DNA of 44,929 nucleotides from Mogibacterium sp. Lineage in GTDB: Bacteria > Bacillota > Clostridia > Peptostreptococcales > Anaerovoracaceae. A model generated the notes under the pieces. The model was not told the origin of the DNA. It ran no database searches and worked only from the letters and a program-made list of their open reading frames with translations. The DNA lies in assembly GCA_017515425.1 (NCBI GenBank), contig JAFWFU010000048.1:1-44929 (forward strand), read 5' to 3'. Both the position numbers and the translations under genes were made by a program. Below are positions 25,232 to 34,300 of the stretch, piece by piece (positions within the stretch are counted from its first letter, which is position 1; every line of letters starts with the position of its first letter).

Positions 25232-26281
25232 TTACACCACTTCCATCAGCAGCTCCACAGCTCCGCCGCAAATCATTCCTTCTTCCTCTACAGCCTTGCC
25301 GTCCATATCTATATTCATCATATATGGTCTTGTAGATTTGCCTTCGGAAAGCATTTCGAGGGCTTTTTTGATTGCAGCCGCCTCCGCCATGCCGCCGCCT
25401 ATGGTTCCTATTATGCTCCCGTCAGATTTTACAAGCATTCTCGCTCCAACGCCCCTCGGAGACGAGCCTTTCTTAGACACTATGACAGCCATGACTAAAG
25501 GCTCTCTTTCGACTGATAAGAGCTCATTCATTATATCACGCGGGAAACCGAAATTCCTTTTCTTTTTATTCTTTACCTCTATTATCTCCGCCATAATCGA
25601 AACGGCTATCTCCTCAGGAGTCTCGGCTCCAATTTCAAGCCCAATCGGTGTATGAACCGAGTCGATTATCTCCTGCGAAACGCCCGCGTCCGCAAGGCTC
25701 TTCTTAACCATGCCTACCTTGCGCCTGCTGCCTATCATGCCTATATAAGCATGTGGCTTCCCTATGATACTGAGCAGGCATTCTCTGTCATATCTATGCC
25801 CTCTGGTCACTATGATAAAGAAGCTGTCTTTCGTGCCGGGGATCTCAGTAAGCGCCTCTTCAAAGCCCTTGCATATACCTATATCCGCTCCGTTTGCCAG
25901 AGCATTCTGCACGAACGCCTCTCTGTCATCTATGGCTGTTACGCGAAAATTCATCATCTTGGCGATTCTGATGACGGGCATGGAAACATGACCCGCACCG
26001 CAGATTATGATTTCCTTCTCGCTTCCGAGAGTCTCCGAATAAATCCTTACGCCGCCAATCTCCGTCAGTCCGCTGCCTGTTATAGCCGCCGCCTCTTCCA
26101 TATGGACTGAAAAGAAGCCGTCCGATTTTTCCAGCCATGCCGCTTCGCCCGCGGAGATTATTATCTTCTCACCCGCGAACTCTCCCTCGCATACCGTCAG
26201 CATGAGGCATTCGACATTGGTATCCATCTCGTCTATCGCCTCATAGAATTTCATGCCCGATGATTCGCTCATTGTTTTCAT
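25232..26281 (-). CDS. XdhC/CoxI-family Moco maturation factor with permuted domains
   Basis: A 349-aa homologue of the XdhC maturation factor, which binds Moco and directs its sulfuration before insertion into xanthine dehydrogenase. The usual order is CoxI domain, then Rossmann domain. Here the Rossmann part comes first (IIICGAGHVS with GAGH at 95-98, TRGHRYD 159-165, YIGMIGSRRK). The CoxI part is C-terminal (GSSPRGVGARMLV from 272, GTIGGGMAEAAA 292-303, CGGAVELLMEV at the end). The start MKTMSESSGMKF has GGAG 9 nt upstream; a longer reading is possible but lacks a ribosome site. First gene of its operon; the target is probably the dehydrogenase gene 42 bp downstream. Confidence 0.88.
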   Translation of the reverse strand: MKTMSESSGMKFYEAIDEMDTNVECLMLTVCEGEFAGEKIIISAGEAAWLEKSDGFFSVHMEEAAAITGSGLTEIGGVRIYSETLGSEKEIIICGAGHVSMPVIRIAKMMNFRVTAIDDREAFVQNALANGADIGICKGFEEALTEIPGTKDSFFIIVTRGHRYDRECLLSIIGKPHAYIGMIGSRRKVGMVKKSLADAGVSQEIIDSVHTPIGLEIGAETPEEIAVSIMAEIIEVKNKKKRNFGFPRDIMNELLSVEREPLVMAVIVSKKGSSPRGVGARMLVKSDGSIIGTIGGGMAEAAAIKKALEMLSEGKSTRPYMMNIDMDGKAVEEEGMICGGAVELLMEVV

Positions 26282-26400
26282 TATATATACTCCGTATACA
26301 CTCCCGCCTGTCTCAATCTCCATAGATCAGTTTGCACTACCTATGGCAAATATCTGTCTCGTTTTCGTTAGCTGATTTAACACTATCATATTTTAAAGGT

Positions 26401-26431
26401 AAAAAACAGCCGGGAGACACTCCGGCTGTTT
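26401..26431 (-). terminator. rpsT terminator
   Basis: AAACAGCCGG (26404-26413) and CCGGCTGTTT (26422-26431) form a perfect 10-bp stem. It runs into TTTTTT on the minus strand, just behind rpsT. Confidence 0.92.
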
Positions 26432-26468
26432 GCGCATTTAACTTATACGCCTGTGGGGACGGGTGAGA

Positions 26469-26738
26469 TTACTTCGCGTCTAGCGCGTTGAGTTTTCTCT
26501 CGAATCTGCTAATCTTGCGTGAGACTGTATTCTTGTGGAATGTGCCCTTTGCAGCAGCCTGCATGAGCTTCTTCTCAGCATGGCGGAAAGCCTCTCCCGC
26601 CTTAGCTGCGTCGCCTGTCTCAACCGCTGCGAGGAACGCCTTCTCAGCTTCCTTTACATGGTGCTTGACCCTGTTGTTACGAGCAGTCTTTTTGTTGATT
26701 ACGCGGATTCTTTTCTTTGCGGATTTAATGTTTGCCAT
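26469..26738 (-). CDS. rpsT: 30S ribosomal protein S20
   Basis: An 89-aa basic protein starting MANIKSAKKRIRV, the S20 signature, with FRHAEKKLMQAAAKGTFHKN and SRKISRFERKLN at the end. It binds 16S rRNA in the small subunit. Length is normal. It has its own promoter and terminator, so it is monocistronic. The ribosome site is GTGGGGT. It separates the purine/molybdenum island from the following genes. Confidence 0.98.
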   Translation of the reverse strand: MANIKSAKKRIRVINKKTARNNRVKHHVKEAEKAFLAAVETGDAAKAGEAFRHAEKKLMQAAAKGTFHKNTVSRKISRFERKLNALDAK

Positions 26739-26784
26739 TATTTTACCCCACTTTCTTTTTATAATGCATTAATTCGCAAGCGTC

Positions 26785-26813
26785 ATTATATGCCAACAAT
26801 CAGGATAACACAA
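26785..26813 (-). promoter_or_regulatory. rpsT promoter
   Basis: On the minus strand TTGTGT (26813-26808) and a perfect TATAAT (26790-26785) are 17 bp apart, about 47 bp before the rpsT start. Confidence 0.75.
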
Positions 26814-26940
26814 GAGCTTTTTGCTCAAATTTCAATATTTTCGCCATTTTTTCAACTGCCTCACATACATTCTTTCATCTGTCTCTCCCATATGGCTTTA
26901 GATGTTATCAATATTTGCAGCAATTTCCGTGCAGAATATA

Positions 26941-26949
26941 TGTTACAAT
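26941..26949 (+). promoter_or_regulatory. Extended -10 of the PLP-enzyme gene
   Basis: TGTTACAAT, an extended -10 (TGn-TACAAT), 33 bp before the ATG at 26983. No good -35 is spaced correctly. The gene has a GGGGGA ribosome site. Confidence 0.4.
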
Positions 26950-26982
26950 TATCGGTAACTACGCAGAGGGGGAATCCTGAAT

Positions 26983-28014
26983 ATGCTGTTTGGACATGAA
27001 AAAATCGAATTTCTGCATTTGCCTACGCCGCTCGAGAGGCTGGCAAATATATCTGATGATCTAGGCGTAAAGCTATACTGCAAGCGCGACGATTTAACAA
27101 ACCTCGCGACGGGTGGCAATAAGCTCAGGAAACTTGAATACTTCCTAAAGGACGCCCTTGACCAAGGCGCCACCATGCTCATCACAGAAGGCGGTGCGCA
27201 GACCAATCACGGCAGGCTCACGGCGGCAGTTGCCGCAAAGTACGGGTTGAAATCAGCTATTATCACAGCCGACAAATACCCCGGGGAGATAAACGCCAAC
27301 CTCCTTCTTGACGGCATTCTCGGCTGCCCCGTCTATTTCGTTGAAGATATGGAAAGCGGCAGGAAGGCTGTCACTCAGAAATACGAGGCGGAGGGCGAGC
27401 GCGTTTATTATGTCCCCATGGGCGGTTCGAATGAGCTCGGCATGCTCGGCTATGCGGAATGCGCCATCGAGCTTGATGAGCAGGCGAGGACTATGGGAAT
27501 AGATGACTCCACCATTTTTGTCACTATTGGAAGCCTCGGTACCTATCTCGGTATGCTCATAGGGCTGAAATACTGCAATTCAAACCTAAAGCTGCGAGGC
27601 ATAAACGTCCTTCCCTATCCCGGTAGCGGCACGGACAGGGAGAATTTATTTGCGTATATGCGAGGCTATTGGGAGAGGCTTTGCGATTTTTACGGCAGAG
27701 CTTTCGTCTATGCGAAGGACGACTTCGACTCCATGGACTTCGATATTTCCACTGACTATATTCATGGCGAATACAATAATGCCGTAGAGGAAGTGCGTGA
27801 TGTCATGTATTATCTAGCGCGTAAAGAAGCGATTATAATTGACCCATGCTATACGGGAAAGACCTTTGAAGCCATCGTTTCGGAAGCGAAGAGCGGCAGG
27901 ATAAAGTCCGGCGAGAATATCATATTCCTGCATACGGGCGGACTGCCTGGCATTTATACCAAGCACCATAGAGAGGCAATGGAGAGCGAACTGAAATCCT
28001 ATATGCATTTTTAG
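26983..28014 (+). CDS. PLP enzyme of the D-cysteine desulfhydrase/ACC deaminase family
   Basis: A 343-aa fold-type II PLP enzyme. KRDDLTNLATGGNKLRKLEY contains the PLP lysine (GGNKLRK, near residue 47). EGGAQTNHGRLTAAVAAK is the cofactor-phosphate/substrate motif; the usual QSNH reads QTNH. VPMGGSNELGMLGY, TIGSLGTYLG and FLHTGGLPGIY complete the family pattern. The best match is D-cysteine desulfhydrase (D-cysteine to pyruvate, sulfide and ammonia), but ACC deaminase or another D-amino acid lyase cannot be excluded. It is followed 14 bp later by a lysozyme gene. Confidence 0.85.
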   Translation: MLFGHEKIEFLHLPTPLERLANISDDLGVKLYCKRDDLTNLATGGNKLRKLEYFLKDALDQGATMLITEGGAQTNHGRLTAAVAAKYGLKSAIITADKYPGEINANLLLDGILGCPVYFVEDMESGRKAVTQKYEAEGERVYYVPMGGSNELGMLGYAECAIELDEQARTMGIDDSTIFVTIGSLGTYLGMLIGLKYCNSNLKLRGINVLPYPGSGTDRENLFAYMRGYWERLCDFYGRAFVYAKDDFDSMDFDISTDYIHGEYNNAVEEVRDVMYYLARKEAIIIDPCYTGKTFEAIVSEAKSGRIKSGENIIFLHTGGLPGIYTKHHREAMESELKSYMHF

Positions 28015-28028
28015 GGAAGGCAGATAGT

Positions 28029-29237
28029 ATGACCGAAAACAATATCAGAAAAGTATTAAGAGAGGACGGAAGCGACGCGACCAAGGAGCCTGTTTATTTA
28101 AAAGAGGAGCCCAAGGGCGGGAAGCGCAGAGGTGTGCGTCCCGCCAGGAGAAAGAGCTTGAGAAAGAGCTTGAGAAAGAGCTCGAAGAATCGCAAGACAT
28201 TCAACAAATTCACGCTCATAGTTATTCTCGCCTGCATTGTATTGCTGGCAATCATGGTGATAAAAGTGATTTCATATGTAAGCGGCATTTCACATCAAAA
28301 GCTCAGTGGCAAGGGCTTCACCCATAATAAACGCTACGAGGATTGCCTCAAAATAAAGGGCATAGATGTCTCCGAGTTCCAAAAGGAGATTAAATGGAAG
28401 AAGGTCAAGTCCTCAGACGCGGACTTCGTATTCATAAGGGCAGGCTATAGGAGCGCCAAGACGGGCGAGCTCAAAGAGGACGCGAATTTCAAGGATAATA
28501 TCAAGGCGGCTTGCAAATCCGGCATAATGGTGGGCGTATATTTCTACTCGCAGGCTATAAATGTGAAGGAAGCCGAGGAAGAGGCGGACTATCTCGTAAG
28601 CCTAGTAAAACGCTATGATATTGATCTTCCGCTGGTTATCGACTATGAGCTTTATTCAGGCGGCAGATTGGAAAAGGCTATAGAGGCGGAGGAGCTCTTT
28701 GCCGCAGGTCATTTCAATGAGATAGTAACCGTCTTTTGCCGCAGGGTTGAAGAGCATGGATATGAATCCGCAATCTATGGCAACTACGATATGTTCACCA
28801 ACTATATGGACGCGACGCTCATTGATAAAAAATACACTCTCTGGGCTGCGCAGTACGGCGGCAAATGCGACGTGAAGGCAGACTATATGTTTTGGCAGGC
28901 GACGGACTCCGCCGAGATTGACGGCATTGAGGGAAAAGTTGATATGGATTTCTGGTATATAGAGCCCGGCAAGGTCTACCCCACTCGCGCAAAGGGAAAG
29001 AAAAAGCAGACTTCCATAAAAAAATGCGATTTTGAATTTGAATCCGAAACCGTCAAGCTGAAAAATCACAGAGCCGTGCCTGAAATCAGTCTGTCAAAGG
29101 ACGGGAAGAAGCTGAAAAAAGGCAAGGACTATCAGGTCTCATTCATACAGAATACAAAGAACGGCACGGGCTATGCCATAGTCCGCGGGATTAAGAAATA
29201 CAAGGGCTGGACGGCTGTGCCATTTAATATAGAATAA
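28029..29237 (+). CDS. Membrane-anchored GH25 lysozyme
   Basis: A 402-aa cell-wall muramidase. A basic cytoplasmic N terminus includes a threefold 12-bp DNA repeat that gives RKSLRKSLRKS. It is followed by one membrane helix (61-83), then a GH25 domain: IKGIDVSEFQ with D113, PLVIDYE with D205 and E207, LWAAQYGG, FWQATDSAEIDG and VDMDFWY. The last 65 residues (SLSKDGKKLKKGKDYQVSF...GIKKYKGWTAVPFNI) form an Ig-like repeat domain common on clostridial surface proteins. It cuts peptidoglycan outside the membrane, for remodelling or turnover. Confidence 0.92.
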   Translation: MTENNIRKVLREDGSDATKEPVYLKEEPKGGKRRGVRPARRKSLRKSLRKSSKNRKTFNKFTLIVILACIVLLAIMVIKVISYVSGISHQKLSGKGFTHNKRYEDCLKIKGIDVSEFQKEIKWKKVKSSDADFVFIRAGYRSAKTGELKEDANFKDNIKAACKSGIMVGVYFYSQAINVKEAEEEADYLVSLVKRYDIDLPLVIDYELYSGGRLEKAIEAEELFAAGHFNEIVTVFCRRVEEHGYESAIYGNYDMFTNYMDATLIDKKYTLWAAQYGGKCDVKADYMFWQATDSAEIDGIEGKVDMDFWYIEPGKVYPTRAKGKKKQTSIKKCDFEFESETVKLKNHRAVPEISLSKDGKKLKKGKDYQVSFIQNTKNGTGYAIVRGIKKYKGWTAVPFNIE

Positions 29238-29325
29238 AGGTTTATTGCCACCTGCTATCGTTTATTTCGTCATGGTATTTGCCTTAAGCATTGAATTATA
29301 GGTCTCGGCAAGTTAAAATTGCAAC

Positions 29326-30231
29326 ATGAAATTTGAGATGAACGAAAGACGTGGCGAGATATTGGTCGGGACTGCGCTGGCTCTACGCGGTAGCTCCCTT
29401 TTGTTTGCCAAAATAGGAATGCGCACAATGGGGCCCTTCCTTCTAATGGGCTGTCGAAACCTCATAGCATTCGCAATTATAGCTCTGCTGTTCAGAAAAC
29501 AGCTCGTCGGCGTAACGAAGCGAGAGCTCGCGCATTCTGCTCTGCTCGGCTTTGCCCTCTTCCTCTCCATGGCATTTGAGCTCAAGGGATTGCAGACCAC
29601 GACCTCTACTGTTACGGCTTTTCTCGAAGGCACGGCCGTCGTCATGGTGCCGATAATTACCTGCATTCTTACGCGAAGGCTCCCGAGCCGCATGACTATT
29701 ATCTGCTCTCTGATCGCCCTATTCGGAGTGGGCTTTCTCACGCTTAAAGGCGATAGGGTCGGTTTCAGCTCAGGGGAAATCCTGGTGTTGATTGGCGCAT
29801 TTTGGTATTCCACCTCAGTAATCATCACAGACTATGCAGCCAAGAAGGACGACCCCATGCACGTTGCTGTCTATCAGCTCCTCTTCATTTCAATCTTTTC
29901 GCTCATCGGAGCCTTCTTCGTCGAGGAAATCCGGCTGCCCGCGAGCAGTACGGAATGGGGCGCCATACTCGCGCTCGCCATTATATGCAGCGGCGTGGGA
30001 TTTACCATTCAGCCCCTCGGGCAGAAATATACGACGCCGGAGCGCGCAGGTCTTTTGACCGTTGCAAATCCTCTGTCAGCAGCCCTGCTCGGCATTGTTT
30101 TCCTGCATGAAAAAATGACTGCCGGCATAGTCGCCGGAGCCATTCTCATCATCATATCCATAGTATATCCCTATATCGTTCAGGTATTCGCCTCATCTCA
30201 TACCAAGAAATCATCGGGCCCGGCTGAATAA
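29326..30231 (+). CDS. EamA/DMT-family transporter
   Basis: A 301-aa polytopic membrane protein with about ten helices in two EamA repeats. The second repeat has YTTPERAGLLTVANPLSAAL, GIVFLHEKMTAG and GAILIIISIVYPYI, typical of drug/metabolite exporters. The substrate is unknown. Its ribosome site is weak; Met5 is an alternative start. Its 3' end overlaps the convergent MtnA-like gene by 34 bp. No terminator was seen in between. Confidence 0.88.
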   Translation: MKFEMNERRGEILVGTALALRGSSLLFAKIGMRTMGPFLLMGCRNLIAFAIIALLFRKQLVGVTKRELAHSALLGFALFLSMAFELKGLQTTTSTVTAFLEGTAVVMVPIITCILTRRLPSRMTIICSLIALFGVGFLTLKGDRVGFSSGEILVLIGAFWYSTSVIITDYAAKKDDPMHVAVYQLLFISIFSLIGAFFVEEIRLPASSTEWGAILALAIICSGVGFTIQPLGQKYTTPERAGLLTVANPLSAALLGIVFLHEKMTAGIVAGAILIIISIVYPYIVQVFASSHTKKSSGPAE

Positions 30232-31253
30232 TCCGCCAATTTATATGGGTCGAATACGCCTTGGTCGGTGACTACACCCGTTACGAGATTGGGCGGCGTG
30301 ATGTCGAAGGCGGGATAATAGCCCTTTACATTTGGATTCGCCGTCGGCGTTCCCATGGCTTCGAGCACATCAGCGGGGTTTCTCATCTCTATATGCACGC
30401 TGTCAATACTCTGATGTCCCTGATCCGGCGCGCCGCTCACATAGTATGGAACGCCGTGATACTTCGCGGCAATAGCAATCTGATAGGTTCCCACCTTGTT
30501 TACCACATAGCCGTCGCAGCAGATGACATCCGCCGCAGAGGTGAAGATGTCTATTCCTTCATTTTTGATTACTGCAGCAGGCATATTATCGGTAATGACC
30601 GTCACATCAAAGCCCATATCATGACAGACCGTTGCCGTCAGGCGCGAGCCCTGAAAGAAGGGTCTGGTCTCCGGGCAGTACAGCTTTATATCCTTGCCCT
30701 GAGCCCTCGCCTCTCGGAGCATAATGCCTACTATGGTCTCCGCGAAGCATTGCGTCATCACCGCTCCCTTATTCGGAAACAGCTCTGCCAGATAGCGTCC
30801 GGCAATGCCTATGCCCGCATATCTCTTATTGTTCTGCTCAATGGCGAATTCCTTTATCACTTCGGATACGTCAGATATGCCGCCTGAGAGTGCCTCGCGA
30901 GCTGCACTGATACAAGCCTCGCAGATTTTCTGCATACGCCATGTTGTAGTCGGTCTGGCGTGGGAAATCCTATAGGCAGCCTCATCAAGATATGCGAGCT
31001 GCTCCGATTCCCTTTTCCCTCTGCATTCATAGGCTGCCAATGCCATGCCCATTGAACATGCCACATAGGGCCCCGCGCTCTGCGTCACCATATCCTTGAT
31101 TGCCTTCGCCACTTCCTGATGTGAATGACATGATAGCTTTCGCACCTCGATAGGATATATGCGCCTGTCGAGTATATCCACCCTGCCGTCCTCATACCAA
31201 GCGATATTTTCAAATTGCAGCATCCATGCCAAGTCTTTATCCTGTCTATCCAT
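30198..31253 (-). CDS. MtnA/eIF2B-family isomerase homologue with altered catalytic Asp
   Basis: A 351-aa homologue of S-methyl-5-thioribose-1-phosphate isomerase. YCPETRPFFQGSRLTA and VTVITDNMPAA match the family, as does VNKVGTYQIAIAAKYHGVPYYV. The catalytic Cys is kept (C169 in MTQCFAET). The catalytic Asp of the NGD motif is Tyr249 (CCDGYVVNK). Standard MtnA uses both residues, as I recall (Cys160 and Asp240 in B. subtilis; the offset is the same here). It may act on another sugar phosphate or serve another role. The start was set at MDRQDKDLAW behind GGAAGG. The upstream gap is shared with the divergent ABC gene. Confidence 0.8.
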   Translation of the reverse strand: MDRQDKDLAWMLQFENIAWYEDGRVDILDRRIYPIEVRKLSCHSHQEVAKAIKDMVTQSAGPYVACSMGMALAAYECRGKRESEQLAYLDEAAYRISHARPTTTWRMQKICEACISAAREALSGGISDVSEVIKEFAIEQNNKRYAGIGIAGRYLAELFPNKGAVMTQCFAETIVGIMLREARAQGKDIKLYCPETRPFFQGSRLTATVCHDMGFDVTVITDNMPAAVIKNEGIDIFTSAADVICCDGYVVNKVGTYQIAIAAKYHGVPYYVSGAPDQGHQSIDSVHIEMRNPADVLEAMGTPTANPNVKGYYPAFDITPPNLVTGVVTDQGVFDPYKLADYSAGPDDFLV

Positions 31254-31383
31254 AATTCCCTTCCAAATCCTAAAGTATTGCTGCCAAAATAGTATCATTA
31301 AAAATTGTATATATCTACCTTGTTCAGTGCTCTTTAGTGTAAAATATCGTTGTATTTTTATCTTATGCGGTAAAGTCGTTATC

Positions 31384-34300
31384 ATGCTTGAGCTGAGAAA
31401 TGTATCGAAGAATTATAAGACCGGTGCAGAAGTCGTAAACGCGCTCCGAAGTGTCAGCCTCGCTTTTAGAGAGAGCGAGTTCGTTTCGGTGCTCGGACCT
31501 TCCGGCTGCGGCAAGACGACAATGCTGAATATCCTCGGCGGTCTCGACCAATATACTTCGGGAGACCTCATAATAAACGGCGTCAGCACCAAGGAATACC
31601 GCAGCTCCGATTGGGATGCGTATAGGAATGATACTATCGGATTCGTATTTCAGAGCTATAATCTTATATCACATCAGAGCGTGCTTAGGAATGTGGAGCT
31701 CGCGCTGACTCTCTCCGGCGTGAGCCGCGGAGAGAGGCGCAGGCGCGCTATCGAGGCTTTAGAACAGGTGGGGCTCGGAGATCAAATGTATAAGCGCCCT
31801 GCGCAGATGTCCGGAGGACAGGTTCAGCGCGTCGCCATAGCCCGCGCCCTCATTAACAATCCCGACATCATACTTGCTGACGAGCCTACGGGCGCTCTCG
31901 ACACCGAGACGAGCGCACAGGTCATGGACGTTCTAAAGAGAATATCTGCTACCAAGCTCGTCATCATGGTAACGCATAATCCCGAACTTGCAGAGAAGTA
32001 TTCGACGAGGATTATACGCCTTACGGACGGGCGCGTCACAAGCGATAGCAACCCATATGACGCCGGCTCTGCGTCAGCCGCGGGACTCGGACATGAGCGT
32101 CATAAAAAACGCAGGCGCAACAAATCCATGTCCATGCTCACGGCGCTTTCTCTTTCTCTTAACAATCTGATGACTAAGAAAGCGCGCACCCTGCTGACTG
32201 CATTCGCCGGCAGCATTGGCATAATAGGAATAGCCCTGATACTCTCAGTTTCCAACGGCTTCCAAAGATATATCGACAAGCTCGAAGAGGACACACTCGC
32301 GTCCTATCCTCTTACCATACAGTCAGAAACGGCTGATATGACCTCCATGATAACGGCATTCATGGCAAACGCCCAGGACACCAAGGGCGAGGACGCTGAC
32401 GGCAGCATACATGAACAGCAGATCATGACCGACCTATTGGCAAGCGTCGGCTCAAACGACCTCGCCGCATTCAAGAAATATGTGGATTCAAATATGGACG
32501 ACATCAAGGGCTGGTTCAACGCCTATGAATACGGCTACGGTCTTTCGGTATATATTTATTCTACCGATTTAAAATATGGTCCTCTCAGAGTCAGCCCGGG
32601 CTCAATCATGCAGTCCTATATGAACGGCTTTCAGCAAAATAATTTCTCCATGATGAATTCGGATGTATTCTTCCAGCTCATGGACAACGAGGAACTTCTG
32701 AAATCGCAGTATAAGGTCTTAGCAGGCAAATGGCCCGAAAAATATGACGAACTCCTCCTCGTCCTCGACAGCGAGGATCAGCTAAACGACTATATCGTCT
32801 ACACTCTCGGGCTCAGGGATCCTCAGGAGCTCAAGGATATGATAAACGATGTTATGAGCGGAGAGGAAGTCGAAAACAACAACGAACAGCTCGAATGGAC
32901 ATATGAGGATTTTATCGGTAAGGAATTCGCCCTAGTCAATTCCTGCGATACCTATCGGCAGAATTCATCTTATGATGTCTGGGAAGATATGACGGGCGAC
33001 GAGGAGTATATGGAAGACCTCATCAAAAACTCCGAGAAGCTCCATATTACGGGCATAGTCTGCGCGAAGGAGAAAAATAGCGCAAACGCCATGGATTCGG
33101 GCGTCGGCTATCTGCCCGAGCTCACCATGCATATGATTGACTCCGCCAAGGAATCCGATATTGTCAAATTGCAGCTTGCCAATAAAGACATAGATGTTTT
33201 CAGCGGCAAGTCCTTTGAGGAAGTCAGAAGCGACTCGGGCGAGGGTCTCGGATTTGAAGATATGATCAGCATTGACGAAGATAAGCTCGCTAGGGCGCTC
33301 GGCGGCGATATGGATCAAGCGGCTCTTCAAAAGGAGCTTCAGGAAATATCTCGTAATGCCACCACCAAGATAAGCGACGGTAAGGCGACCGATAAGATTT
33401 CGAATGCGGTAAATGAGGATCTCAAAAAAGCCTTCAATGCCATCAATTCAGATTTAGAATCCGCGGCTGCTAAGAATGCCGACGCTTTCACTCTGACAAA
33501 TGAGCTGATAAATACAGCTCTCAAGGATAATCTTTTTTCAAAAAAGAATCCCCATGCCGCAATCCTCAACAATCTGCTCAAAGGCTATGCCAAAGCACTT
33601 AAAGGGGCGAAGGATTCGATAAATCAGGGGATTGCAGCAGCAAATCCTGAGCTTATAGCGGAGCAGTTCGCACAGCAGCTCAGTGCGGGCGGCATTCCAT
33701 TCAGTAAAGATGAGGCTAAGGCTCTCATTGACTCCGTAAACGGGAAAAGCGAGGCCGAGGTGAAGTCCATGCTGGCTGCTATGATGCCTATGCTCGGCGA
33801 AGAGGAACTAACCGCATTTGCTGCCGCTCTTATGCAGGCATCTGCGGCAAGCAATATGAAGGCTGAGGATATATTAAAGACCGCTCTTTCGGGAGTATCG
33901 GAAGCCATGCTTTCATCAGACGAGCTCCAGGACGGAATTGGGCAGTATGCGCTCGCTATTGTTGCCGGCACCAATGTCGGCAAGGCGGTCGGCGACGCCG
34001 TGTCTTCTCTGTCTGATAAATTCCAGGTAGACCCTGCCGGAATAGCCGACGCTTTTACGATGAAAATGGATGAAGAAGAGCTTACAAGACTCATAACAGC
34101 CTATGCCTCGGGCGGCGGAGAGAGCGGCTATGACTCCAACCTCAGAAAGCTCGGATATGCCAATCTCTCCAAACCGACCTCTATATCCTTCTATCTCAAG
34201 GACTTTGAGGCAAAGGAGAATTTCCTGAAATTTATTGATGACTATAATAGGGATATGCAGGACGCCGGAGATGAGGACCTCGTAATCAGCTATACCGACA

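Noticed and set aside
26239-26323. Longer N terminus for the XdhC-like protein starting at 26323
   Set aside because: No ribosome site precedes that ATG, while the Met at 26281 has GGAG 9 nt upstream.
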